In this document: positions 36,010-43,969 of the stretch, piece after piece | Layout of the letters: each line of letters begins with the position of its first letter | Numbering within the stretch: the first letter of the stretch is position 1 | NCBI GenBank assembly: GCA_021740645.1 | Contig: JAIOZL010000024.1 | Span: 1 to 64,000, forward strand | DNA length: 64,000 nucleotides | Reading direction: 5' to 3' | Source of the DNA: Bacteroidales bacterium | GTDB taxonomy: Bacteria; Bacteroidota; Bacteroidia; Bacteroidales; JAADJA01 | Position numbers and translations under genes: made by a program | The notes under the pieces: model-generated | Told to the model about the DNA's origin: nothing | The model's input: only the letters and a program-made list of their open reading frames with translations | Databases searched by the model: none

Positions 36010-36142
36010 TTTATTAGATTTTAAATTTTTAAGTGTAAATCCACAGATAATCCGTCAGAAAATGATTTTAAAACGGGGGAGGTTTTTTGATTTAAAGAAA
36101 CTTAAACCCATTCCCGTTTTAGGGCTGCTGAAGGCAAATCAA

Positions 36143-36298
36143 TTATATATTTCGACCTCCCCGGATAAGCCTTAGAAGTATTGCAATAAGTGCAATAACA
36201 AGTAGTATGTGTATGATACTTCCGGCACTATAAGCAAAAAATCCTATAGCCCAACCTATTAAGAGGATGACAGCTACTATGTATAATAAATTTCCCAT
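36143..36298 (-). CDS. DUF5670 (lmo0937-type) small membrane protein, copy 1
   Basis: 51 residues, not seen in a long-ORF scan. Two hydrophobic helices (MGNLLYIVAVILLIGW and IIHILLVIALIAILLRLI) joined by an FFAYSAGS loop; the C-terminus is basic (RGGRN). It matches the lmo0937/DUF5670 family of Bacteroidota and Firmicutes stress peptides. It is directly behind copy C of the composite element (about 48 bases), and may head an operon with the four genes downstream. Confidence 0.88.
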   Translation of the reverse strand: MGNLLYIVAVILLIGWAIGFFAYSAGSIIHILLVIALIAILLRLIRGGRNI

Positions 36299-36345
36299 GT
36301 TTGTATAATTTAATATTTATTTTTGGAGAACAATGAATTACAATA

Positions 36346-36412
36346 CAAAGGTATTTCTCAGTACACGTTAAATCCTTACATTATTCTTGAATTTAGTTAC
36401 ATCATTCACACA
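36346..36412 (-). promoter_or_regulatory. Composite stress promoter element, copy C
   Basis: Minus strand: box 1 TGTGTGAA 36412-36405, box 2 TGATGTAA 36404-36397, 13 bases, box 3 TAATGTAA 36383-36376, 22 bases, -7 box TACCTTTG 36353-36346. Box 3 differs from the other copies but keeps the spacing. Followed by the first DUF5670 gene. Confidence 0.85.
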
Positions 36413-36419
36413 TTTAGGT

Positions 36420-36989
36420 CTATTTACTCAAGTGAATAGCTAATCCTATTGTTGACACCCCTGTGGATAAATCAAGAAATGCCCCAAGCTTATTGTTGAA
36501 ATGGTATTCTGAACCTATATGGAGATTCAGGAACAATGGGCTTGCGCTATTGTAATAGTCTTTATCACCCGGGTATCCATCATCCCAACGTGAATTCGAG
36601 ATGGCAAAACCCAGCGAACCGGCAAGATAGAAGTCCCATTTTGGGTTCGCATTGAGCAAATCATCAAAATAGTAAGTTCCTTTCAAACCCAAAAGAATGA
36701 CCGTTTCGTGATAATAATACCTGTTATTGTCATGTGGATTTCCGTAGTAGTAATCGTTGCGGTATGAATAAAAACTGACAAAGGGTGCCAGTGTGAAACT
36801 TTTTGCAACGTCGAACTCAAAATCACCATGAATAACCGGTAATGAATGGCCTAAATACCCGTAGTATCCTATTCCTAACCCCAGGTTAAGTGTGTTCCCA
36901 TAATTTTCAATTGAATGTGAATCTTGTGCAGATACAATAGTTCCTAATATTAAAAGGGGTAATAGCAATATTAAAGTGAGTGTTTTCAT
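36420..36989 (-). CDS. Small outer-membrane beta-barrel protein
   Basis: 189 residues with signal peptide MKTLTLILLLPLLILGTIVSA. The mature part has alternating aromatic/small residues in 8 or so strands (LGLGIGYYGYLG, FTLAPFVSFYSY, ETVILLGLKGTYYF, FYLAGSLGFAIS, LFLNLHIGSEYHF, LGAFLDLSTGVSTIGLAI), the porin-family/OmpX-like barrel pattern. It lies in the outer membrane; ligand unknown. Its upstream region contains a degenerate box 2 (TCATGTAA, 37012-37019) but no complete composite element. Confidence 0.82.
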   Translation of the reverse strand: MKTLTLILLLPLLILGTIVSAQDSHSIENYGNTLNLGLGIGYYGYLGHSLPVIHGDFEFDVAKSFTLAPFVSFYSYRNDYYYGNPHDNNRYYYHETVILLGLKGTYYFDDLLNANPKWDFYLAGSLGFAISNSRWDDGYPGDKDYYNSASPLFLNLHIGSEYHFNNKLGAFLDLSTGVSTIGLAIHLSK

Positions 36990-37047
36990 TTTGCTTTATA
37001 TAAATGATTATTTACATGATTCAATCCAATGCTATACTGAATTGAGG

Positions 37048-37500
37048 TTATTTGACATTATTTTTTGTTAAATCTTTAAATGCTTTTCCTAACTCATCCA
37101 TATCGTGGTTAACTTCACTTTTAAACTCTGACCAGTTATCCTTACCATTATCTTTATAATCCTCCAGCTTCTTTTTCAGCTCGTTATTCATTTGCTCAAG
37201 GGAGGCCAGTTTTTTTTCGTATTCTGCTTTAGTTTCCTTTTTCCCGGTTGCAATTTTGGCCTTGAAATCGGAAATGTCTTTTTCAAAAGTGCTGATTTTT
37301 TCTCCGGATTCTTTTTTGAATTGCACTATAGAATCATTTATTGCAGAGCTTAGTTCTTGTTTAGCTTCAATCACTTTTTCCTTTGCGTCTTTTATATTCT
37401 CTTCTGCCTCTTCTGCTTTATCGGTTGAGTACTGGCAACTGGTGATCATTGCTCCTGCTATAATTGTTGCTATAGCAAGTGTAAAAATTGTCTTTTTCAT
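37048..37500 (-). CDS. Coiled-coil lipoprotein sharing the stress module
   Basis: 150 residues. Signal with lipobox MITSC (Cys22), then a charged helix with Lys/Glu heptads, then DFKAKIATGKKETKAEYEKK (77-102 region), which matches the duplicated module of the 209-residue coiled-coil protein, and the C-terminal DNWSEFKSEV...LGKAFKD segment which matches its tail. It is therefore a lipid-anchored counterpart, likely tethered in the envelope. No named family. Confidence 0.75.
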   Translation of the reverse strand: MKKTIFTLAIATIIAGAMITSCQYSTDKAEEAEENIKDAKEKVIEAKQELSSAINDSIVQFKKESGEKISTFEKDISDFKAKIATGKKETKAEYEKKLASLEQMNNELKKKLEDYKDNGKDNWSEFKSEVNHDMDELGKAFKDLTKNNVK

Positions 37501-37577
37501 AATATTTTTTTTATTGTTTATTAAAATTCTTTTATTTTTTTAATCGCTTCCTAACAAATGTTAAGTTATTGTAGCCT

Positions 37578-37611
37578 TAAAAAAAGCACAGGATCAATTC
37601 AATAATCCTGT
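37578..37611 (-). terminator. Rho-independent terminator after the OmpA-family gene
   Basis: On the minus strand, stem ACAGGAT / ATCCTGT with a 10-base loop is followed by a short GC and a T run. Confidence 0.8.
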
Positions 37612-37628
37612 ACAATTTTTATTTCTAT

Positions 37629-39173
37629 TTAGCGGCCTGCTTTTTCCGGGCTTGATGTATTGGTACTGGCCGTATCTAATACTCTTTTTACTTTAATTAC
37701 CACATCAATACGCCTGTTAAGTGACCTGCCATATTTTGTTTCATTGTTTTCAATAGGTTTACTTTCGCCGTATCCGATAGATTCAATATTTGCCTGATCA
37801 TAGTCGGGCATATTTGCCATTAAATATGCTTTTACAGCATCGGCTCTTTTTTGAGATAAAGTCAAATTCAGGTTATCCCCTCCCTGTGAATCTGTATGAC
37901 CTTGTATAACAATCTGGCTTGCAGAAAATATATTGATGGCCTTCTGAACTTTTGCAAGTAACGGATAATTTTCAGGTTTCACTTCAGCACTTCCTATATC
38001 AAAATTGAATCCGGTCATTCTTAAAATTATATCATTCCCCTGACGAAACACATTTGCTTCATTTATATCAAACGTATTAAAAACCTCGTCAAATTTCTTA
38101 ACTACCTTTTGTTCGTAGGCTATTTGATCTTCGAGTAGTTTTTGTTTAAGGGAGGCATCCGTAATCTGGTCCTGTTGCATGCTACCCATCGCTTCAATTT
38201 GCTTAGCGTTCGCAGCAATTTGCTTTACCTGGTTAGCTTTTGTCCGTTCGCAAATATTCAGGTTATGGCTCAGTCTGAAAATACTATCTTTGAGGAGGAT
38301 TACATTTGTTGATATATTCTGGGCAGCCACACTGCTGCCTTCATCAAATCTAACCGAAATACCTGTAGCGTCACCTATTTGTGTAAGATACGATTCACCC
38401 TTCAAGATTAAATCTTCAATTTCCTTATCCTGATCTTCAATCTTCATAATATAATTTACAAGGTAGATTGCATGGCTTGCTTCGTATTCAGCATTTTTTG
38501 CTAGCATACGTGGTTTATCTGTGTCATACCGTTCAGTTTCAAGGGCTGCCTGGCCATCCTCAAAACTTTTTTTGGCCTTCGCCATTGTTTTCGGGGCGTA
38601 CTTATCGGCTTTCATGTCATCAGCTTTGGCAATTAATTCCCTGGCATTATTGAATAAATTTGATTTAATAGCTGCAAGTTCAGCCTGGCGGTACAAATCA
38701 TATGCTTCTTTGCCCTTTTTTTTCGCTCTATCTGAATTGCCTTTCTCATATTCGTGCGTTGCATTTCTGAATTCACTTTGTGCATCCTCCCACAATTCTT
38801 TTTGGTATAGATCCGCTTCAGCATCCAGTGCATCATCTCTTGAATTAAGGGTTTCAGCAAAAAGAACTTCCATTACATTAATTTCACTGGTAGATTTCTG
38901 GAAATATTTAACAGCTTCCTTCAAATATTCTTTGATATCAGCAAGGTTGTCCTCTTTTTCATAGGCCGAATTTGCTTTTTCATAATATTTCAATCCCTCT
39001 TCAAAGTTTGACGGTGATAATATTTCTGCACGCTTTTCAATCGCGAGAAGATAGGCAGTCCGGGCGTCATTAAAAATAATCAGTTTGGCGTCCTGCGAAA
39101 ATAAATTACTTGTACAAAACATACTTATAAGTATGGTTACAAGCAGCAGATTGTTTTTTGTAAAAGTTTTCAT
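37629..39173 (-). CDS. OmpA-family peptidoglycan-binding outer-membrane protein
   Basis: 514 residues. Signal peptide (MKTFTKNNLLLVTILISMFC), then an alpha-helical DUF4398-like region (about 30-230) with repeated Ala/Lys/Glu helices, then an OmpA C-terminal domain (about 390-500) with FDIGSAEVKP, VIQGHTDSQGGDNLNL, SQKRADAVKAYL and GRSLNRRIDVVI. It anchors the outer membrane to peptidoglycan. It lies 53 bases after the CHRD-like lipoprotein gene and is likely cotranscribed with it from copy D of the composite element. Confidence 0.92.
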   Translation of the reverse strand: MKTFTKNNLLLVTILISMFCTSNLFSQDAKLIIFNDARTAYLLAIEKRAEILSPSNFEEGLKYYEKANSAYEKEDNLADIKEYLKEAVKYFQKSTSEINVMEVLFAETLNSRDDALDAEADLYQKELWEDAQSEFRNATHEYEKGNSDRAKKKGKEAYDLYRQAELAAIKSNLFNNARELIAKADDMKADKYAPKTMAKAKKSFEDGQAALETERYDTDKPRMLAKNAEYEASHAIYLVNYIMKIEDQDKEIEDLILKGESYLTQIGDATGISVRFDEGSSVAAQNISTNVILLKDSIFRLSHNLNICERTKANQVKQIAANAKQIEAMGSMQQDQITDASLKQKLLEDQIAYEQKVVKKFDEVFNTFDINEANVFRQGNDIILRMTGFNFDIGSAEVKPENYPLLAKVQKAINIFSASQIVIQGHTDSQGGDNLNLTLSQKRADAVKAYLMANMPDYDQANIESIGYGESKPIENNETKYGRSLNRRIDVVIKVKRVLDTASTNTSSPEKAGR

Positions 39174-39226
39174 AATAGTATTTTTTAATTTAAATAAAGA
39201 GTGTTATCAGTATTAGCTATAATATT

Positions 39227-40054
39227 TTAATTCGAACCTATATTGCCATGACAGATTATATGGTCTAAACCTATTGTGCCCTGGTAAATATTAATATAAC
39301 CATCGTATACCATCCAATTATCATAAGTGATATCAAGCCCGCTATCAAGTTTCCGGATGTTGTTAAAACTTTTACCATTGGTTCCATCAACATTGCTCAG
39401 TGATTTTATAACAGGTCCACCACCCACAGTTTCTATTGACCCCAGGTTAATAGTAGCAGGATATATTTCGCCGGCTATAGCTCCAATAAGCGTGATGGTC
39501 ATCAATGTATTCCCATTGAGTCTTTTTTCAAAAAGCGCTGTACCGGAAACACCAAATACCCCAATCGTATCCAGTGAATAGGATTTATTAGTAGCAGTTA
39601 TCAAATTACCTCCAATATCAGCCTGGGCTAAAATTATATTGGGTTCACTTGTGCTTTTAAGTATCTGGATAAATCCGTCAAAAACGATCAGTTGATCAAA
39701 AGTTTTCACCGTTGTAACTGTTGTACTGTTTCCGCCAGCGTCTACCGGATTAAGGGCGATAACAACTGTTCCTCCTTCAACTGATGAATTCATACACAGT
39801 TCTGCCGGATGGACTCCTGCAGCGGCACCGGTTAGTACTATATCAATGGTGGCAACAGTACTACTGGTTTCTGTGAATTTGACCTTCCCTGATATTCCGA
39901 GAATATCTTTCACCACCAGGTTATAGGTTGTAGTTCTTGTGGCCACAGGCACCGGATCAGCCACTTCGTCTTTTTGACAACCACCAACAACCACCAGCAC
40001 TATCACTGATACAAACATGGTAAGGACACTAATTAATTTTCCTATTTTAGTCAT
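39227..40054 (-). CDS. CHRD-like domain lipoprotein, two repeats
   Basis: 275 residues with lipobox VVGGC (Cys26). Two related segments follow: about 45-150 (ISGKVKFTETSSTVATIDI, TGAAAGVHPAELCM) and about 160-270 (VSGTALFEKRLNGNTLMTIT, GAIAGEIYPATIN). Each has the G-x-h-x-F start and the HPAxL-type turn of CHRD domains, seen in animal chordin and many bacterial surface proteins. The role is unknown. It is directly behind copy D, with a 7-bp palindrome over the predicted transcription start. Confidence 0.75.
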   Translation of the reverse strand: MTKIGKLISVLTMFVSVIVLVVVGGCQKDEVADPVPVATRTTTYNLVVKDILGISGKVKFTETSSTVATIDIVLTGAAAGVHPAELCMNSSVEGGTVVIALNPVDAGGNSTTVTTVKTFDQLIVFDGFIQILKSTSEPNIILAQADIGGNLITATNKSYSLDTIGVFGVSGTALFEKRLNGNTLMTITLIGAIAGEIYPATINLGSIETVGGGPVIKSLSNVDGTNGKSFNNIRKLDSGLDITYDNWMVYDGYINIYQGTIGLDHIICHGNIGSN

Positions 40055-40095
40055 TTTATTGAATCTTTAGTATTCCCTCGTTCTGAAGGGTCAGG

Positions 40096-40112
40096 TGTGA
40101 AATTGTTTCACA
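40096..40112. promoter_or_regulatory. Operator-like palindrome over the transcription start of the CHRD gene
   Basis: TGTGAAA, 3 bases, TTTCACA: perfect 7-bp arms. It overlaps the predicted start site just after the copy D -7 box, a position fit for a repressor. Confidence 0.6.
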
Positions 40113-40115
40113 TTA

Positions 40116-40182
40116 CAAAGGTGAGGCCTATAATACCATATTGCATTACACAATTAAAGAAAAGAGTTACATAATTCACACA
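40116..40182 (-). promoter_or_regulatory. Composite stress promoter element, copy D
   Basis: Minus strand: box 1 TGTGTGAA 40182-40175, box 2 TTATGTAA 40174-40167, 13 bases, box 3 TTGTGTAA 40153-40146, 22 bases, -7 box CACCTTTG 40123-40116 (one change from TAnnTTTG). Upstream of the CHRD-OmpA pair. Confidence 0.85.
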
Positions 40183-40222
40183 TTATGAATTACATAAAAT
40201 TTAGTAAAATGGAAAGCGAATG

Positions 40223-41695
40223 CTACCTGGAGTTTTTTAATTCGTTCAGAAGTTCCCTTAAATTTACTGTAGCATAAGTGGATGCATAATCTGACATGGC
40301 ATAGGGTAAAATTAAGTCCTCGTTATGAACCATGGAACCACACGAATATACTACGTTAGGTACATATCCTTCCCGTTCGTCACTATTGGGAATTAATAAA
40401 GGTGATGTCAACCTTCCTGTTTCTTTTTCTGGGTTTTGAAGATCGAACAGGGAGGCACCCAAAACATATTCACGCATTGGGCCGACACCATGTGTAATAA
40501 CCAGCCAGCCTTCATCGGTTTCAATGGGTGAGCCGCAATTCCCAATTTGAATGAATTCCCATGGAAATTTGGGTTGCTGCAATAATTTTGCTTCACGCCA
40601 AATAGTTATATTATCAGAAAAGGCAATATAATTATTAAAGCCATCCAAGCGGCAAAGCATCGCGTATTTACCATTTACTTTTCGAGGAAACATAGCCATA
40701 CCTTTGTTTTGGGCAATCTCTCCATGAAGAGGCAACACTCTGAAGTGGTAAAAATCTTTGGTATCAATCATCTTTGGTAATATCGAGACGCCATCATAAG
40801 CAGTGTAAGTGGCATAATAGGTAACTTCATTGTTGTCATTAACAAACTTAACGAAACGGGCATCTTCAATTCCATTTTTTTCGCTTATCGAAACCGGGAA
40901 AATAACCCTTTCGGAAAGGTTGGTGTCCAGCGAAAATTCAAGTTCGTAATGCGACGAAGCGAGCCAAATGATCTGATTGAAAAGGATCTCATGATCAGCA
41001 GCATTCTCAATGCTCTTTCTGGCATCATCAATGCATCGTCTGAGCTGGTCGTATGTAAACTTCTCTGTAAGCTTATCCAGTATTAAATCAGAAGGAATAA
41101 GAGCATGAAAATCCTGCATTTCATCCAGTTTGCTTTTAAAGGATTCTTTGGTGTATATATGTCTCCGGATATGTTGCGCTTCTTCAAGCATTGTACCCAC
41201 CGGCTCCAGCCTTAGTTCATTATACTTATCCATGACCCCGGTCCGGAAAACAATTGATGAAATATGCCCTTCGCCTGTGGCCCTAAAACTTAGAATGACT
41301 CTTTTTTCTCCCGGGCCGGTTTCCGATTGATCGGGATGCTCAACGATAGATGGATTAAAAAAAGCAGCAGATTCTATGGAATATTCCATTGTAAAATAGG
41401 ACCCAATAAGAATTTTTTGGGTTATATCGAGCAATTCAGGATTGATTTTTAAATGCACAAATAAATGGGCGACCTGATTAAAATTCTTTTCAAATATTTT
41501 CGATATGTTTCTATGACGCATTGAATAATCCCTCAATACCTGGCTTAACGCAGATGATGCCTCATTCGCTGACATATTGAGCAAAGCGTGTATGGTATTT
41601 ATAGCTCTTTTGTCAGTCGTATATAGAAAACGTGTGATTACCCTCGTAGAATCAGGGGAAAATCTGACGGGTTTACGGTTTACATTTAATTGCAT
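40223..41695 (-). CDS. GH130-like beta-mannoside phosphorylase/hydrolase
   Basis: 490 residues, no signal peptide. The C-terminal half has five-bladed propeller features of GH130 (LPLHGEIAQNKGMAMFPRKV; CRLDGFNNYIAFSDNITIW; and a final block HNEDLILPYAMSD). An N-terminal helical extension of about 130 residues is typical of the longer subgroup. These enzymes cleave beta-mannosides, often by phosphorolysis; substrate and mechanism cannot be told from the sequence. It sits just beyond the stress and sugar genes. A TACCTTTA box lies about 25 bases upstream of its start, but the composite boxes are absent. Confidence 0.88.
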   Translation of the reverse strand: MQLNVNRKPVRFSPDSTRVITRFLYTTDKRAINTIHALLNMSANEASSALSQVLRDYSMRHRNISKIFEKNFNQVAHLFVHLKINPELLDITQKILIGSYFTMEYSIESAAFFNPSIVEHPDQSETGPGEKRVILSFRATGEGHISSIVFRTGVMDKYNELRLEPVGTMLEEAQHIRRHIYTKESFKSKLDEMQDFHALIPSDLILDKLTEKFTYDQLRRCIDDARKSIENAADHEILFNQIIWLASSHYELEFSLDTNLSERVIFPVSISEKNGIEDARFVKFVNDNNEVTYYATYTAYDGVSILPKMIDTKDFYHFRVLPLHGEIAQNKGMAMFPRKVNGKYAMLCRLDGFNNYIAFSDNITIWREAKLLQQPKFPWEFIQIGNCGSPIETDEGWLVITHGVGPMREYVLGASLFDLQNPEKETGRLTSPLLIPNSDEREGYVPNVVYSCGSMVHNEDLILPYAMSDYASTYATVNLRELLNELKNSR

Positions 41696-42046
41696 TTAGA
41701 TTTTTTGTTTTAATCTTGTAAAGGTAGTTGCATTATCACAACATCTGTCTTTTTCTTCATGTTATTCTCGCAAGTTGCTTATCCGCTGTCAGAAATACCT
41801 TGTAACACGCATTTCTTAGCGGAAGATTTTAATGCAATAACGGTGGGGATAAACTTTTGGTTTACGCAGGCAATCAATATTGTATTATTATTTTCGGCTC
41901 AACTTCATAGTCTAAAACCGATCATTGTATGTGATTTAATATGTGATGTTCTCATGATCACATACTATATTTTACTTAATTAATTACACTGCTATGGTCA
42001 GCCTTGCCAATATCGGGGTAAAATCCTCATTGAATTGCTATTCGAT
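41696..42046. other. Intergenic region between the GH130-like gene and bipA
   Basis: About 350 bases. It contains a TACCTTTA-type box for the GH130-like gene near its left end and an inverted repeat (GTATGTGAT 41927-41935, ATCACATAC 41957-41965) with a direct copy of TATGTGAT between the arms. The 74-codon frame here has poor composition and is not called. Confidence 0.55.
41927..41965. repeat. 9-bp inverted repeat with internal direct repeat
   Basis: GTATGTGAT and ATCACATAC are perfect arms 21 bases apart; TATGTGAT recurs directly after the left arm. Three copies of one word in 39 bases look like a multi-site operator. Confidence 0.5.
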
Positions 42047-43855
42047 TTATTTCCCAACTTTATTGGCCCTTTTTCTGTCATTCTCATCCAATAGAATTTT
42101 TCTCATTCTATATGCTTTAGGGGTAACCTCTAAAAACTCATCATTTTTAATATATTCAAGGGCCTCTTCCAAGCTAAACCTCACGGGAGGAGCTATGCGT
42201 ACCTTATCGTCTGCACCTGAAGCCCTCATATTGGTTAACTTCTTTGTTTTGGTAACTTTCACTGCCAGGTCATCCTCCTTATTGTTGTCACCCACAACCA
42301 TTCCTGCGTAAACATCCTCGCCGGGAGCTACAAAAAACCTACCCCTGTCCTGCAATTTATCAATGGCATAGGCCACCGCAAGGCCGGTTTCCATCGAGAT
42401 AAGCGAACCATTTTTCCGGATTGGCAAATCACCTTTCCACGGCATATATGACTTAAAACGATGCGCCATGATGGCCTCGCCTTCAGTGGCAGTAAGTACC
42501 CTGTTTCGTAAACCGATTATACCACGGGCAGGGATATGGAACTCCAGGTTCACCCTGTCGAATTTGGTTTCGATGTTAAGTAGTTCCCCTTTTCGAGCCG
42601 TAACAAGCTCTATCACTTTTCCAGAGAATACTTCCGGGACGTTCACGGTAAGTAGTTCAATTGGCTCATGCCTTTTACCATTTATTTCTTTAAGTATTAC
42701 CTGGGGCTGGCCAAGCTGAAGTTCATATCCTTCACGGCGCATGGTTTCCACTAAAATAGATAAATGAAGAATCCCGCGGCCGTAAACAGTAAATGCATCT
42801 GCACTATCTGTTTCTTCAACCCTGAGAGCAAGGTTTTTTTCCGTTTCTTTCATCAGCCTGTCTTTTAAGTGACGCGAAGTAACAAACTGTCCTTCTTTAC
42901 CAAAAAGTGGTGAATTATTAATGGTAAATAACATACTCATCGTAGGTTCATCGATAGGGATACTTTTAAGCCCTTCAGGATTTTCAAAATCTGCTATTGT
43001 ATCCCCAATATCAAATCCTTCTATACCCAAAACCGCAACTATTTCGCCTGAAGCAACCGGAGTTTTTATTTTCTCTTTTCCAAGGCCTTCAAATACATAA
43101 AGTTCTTTTACCTTACTTTTTACAACACTGCCATCCTTTTTAACCAACGAAATATTTTGTCCCCAGTTAAGTTCACCCCTTGATATTCTTCCAACTGCTA
43201 TCCTACCCACATAGGACGAATAATCAATTGATGATATCTGCAATTGAACTGTACCTTTTTTAGGTTCCTCGGCAGGGATATAATCGATAATTGCATCAAG
43301 CAGATAGCTTACATCAGTTGCAGGTTCTTCCCATGTTTTGCCCATCCACCCTGCTTTGGCTGATCCAAAAACAGTTGGGAAGTCGAGCTGATCTTCGGAA
43401 GCTTCAAGATTAAACATCAATTCCATGACCTGTTCCTGAGCCCAGTCAGGATCGCAATTAGGCTTATCTACTTTATTGATTACCACGATTGGCTTCAAAT
43501 TCAATTCTATGGCTTTTTGCAGTACAAACCGGGTTTGAGGCATAGGCCCTTCAAAAGCATCTACAACTAACAACACGCCATCAGCCATGTTTAATACCCG
43601 TTCAACTTCACCGCCAAAATCGGCGTGGCCTGGGGTATCAATGATGTTAATTTTTGTTTCCTTATATCTTACAGAAACATTCTTCGACAGAATTGTAATT
43701 CCTCTTTCGCGCTCCAGATCATTACTATCCAATATCAGGTCACCCATATCCTGGTTGTCCCTGAACAATTGTACCTGGTGTAAAATACGGTCAACCAATG
43801 TAGTTTTGCCATGGTCAACGTGAGCTATTATTGCAATATTTCTTATTTGAGTCAT
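42047..43855 (-). CDS. bipA: Ribosome-associated GTPase BipA/TypA
   Basis: About 602 residues from the ATG at 43855 (the frame opens at 43873, six codons earlier). GTPase motifs: AHVDHGKTT (G1), RGITI (G2), DTPGHADFGGEV (G3), NKVDKP (G4). Elongation-factor domains II, III and V follow, then the BipA C-terminal domain (MAHRFKSYMPWKG). It binds 70S ribosomes and assists 50S assembly and stress translation, notably in the cold. Monocistronic, divergent from the M1 peptidase. Confidence 0.97.
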   Translation of the reverse strand: MTQIRNIAIIAHVDHGKTTLVDRILHQVQLFRDNQDMGDLILDSNDLERERGITILSKNVSVRYKETKINIIDTPGHADFGGEVERVLNMADGVLLVVDAFEGPMPQTRFVLQKAIELNLKPIVVINKVDKPNCDPDWAQEQVMELMFNLEASEDQLDFPTVFGSAKAGWMGKTWEEPATDVSYLLDAIIDYIPAEEPKKGTVQLQISSIDYSSYVGRIAVGRISRGELNWGQNISLVKKDGSVVKSKVKELYVFEGLGKEKIKTPVASGEIVAVLGIEGFDIGDTIADFENPEGLKSIPIDEPTMSMLFTINNSPLFGKEGQFVTSRHLKDRLMKETEKNLALRVEETDSADAFTVYGRGILHLSILVETMRREGYELQLGQPQVILKEINGKRHEPIELLTVNVPEVFSGKVIELVTARKGELLNIETKFDRVNLEFHIPARGIIGLRNRVLTATEGEAIMAHRFKSYMPWKGDLPIRKNGSLISMETGLAVAYAIDKLQDRGRFFVAPGEDVYAGMVVGDNNKEDDLAVKVTKTKKLTNMRASGADDKVRIAPPVRFSLEEALEYIKNDEFLEVTPKAYRMRKILLDENDRKRANKVGK

Positions 43856-43907
43856 CGTTTTTAATTGAAACACAAACCTTTACAAAAAGGGTTTGCAAAT
43901 TGGGGTG

Positions 43908-43915
43908 CAAAAGTA
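43908..43915 (-). promoter_or_regulatory. -7 promoter box of bipA
   Basis: TACTTTTG on the minus strand, about 50 bases before the preferred start. Confidence 0.5.
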
Positions 43916-43969
43916 GGTTAAACAATCGAGAATTCAGTTATCTTTAACCAATCAAATATTTAATTAACC

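Noticed and set aside
36991..37027. Fifth copy of the composite element upstream of the outer-membrane barrel gene
   Set aside because: Box 2 is perfect (TCATGTAA), but box 1 matches only 5 of 8 and box 3 is absent at the required position, which lies next to the start codon.
41759..41983. 74-codon frame (plus) between the GH130-like gene and bipA
   Set aside because: Low-complexity hydrophobic residues, no recognisable domain, no promoter box; the region looks regulatory.
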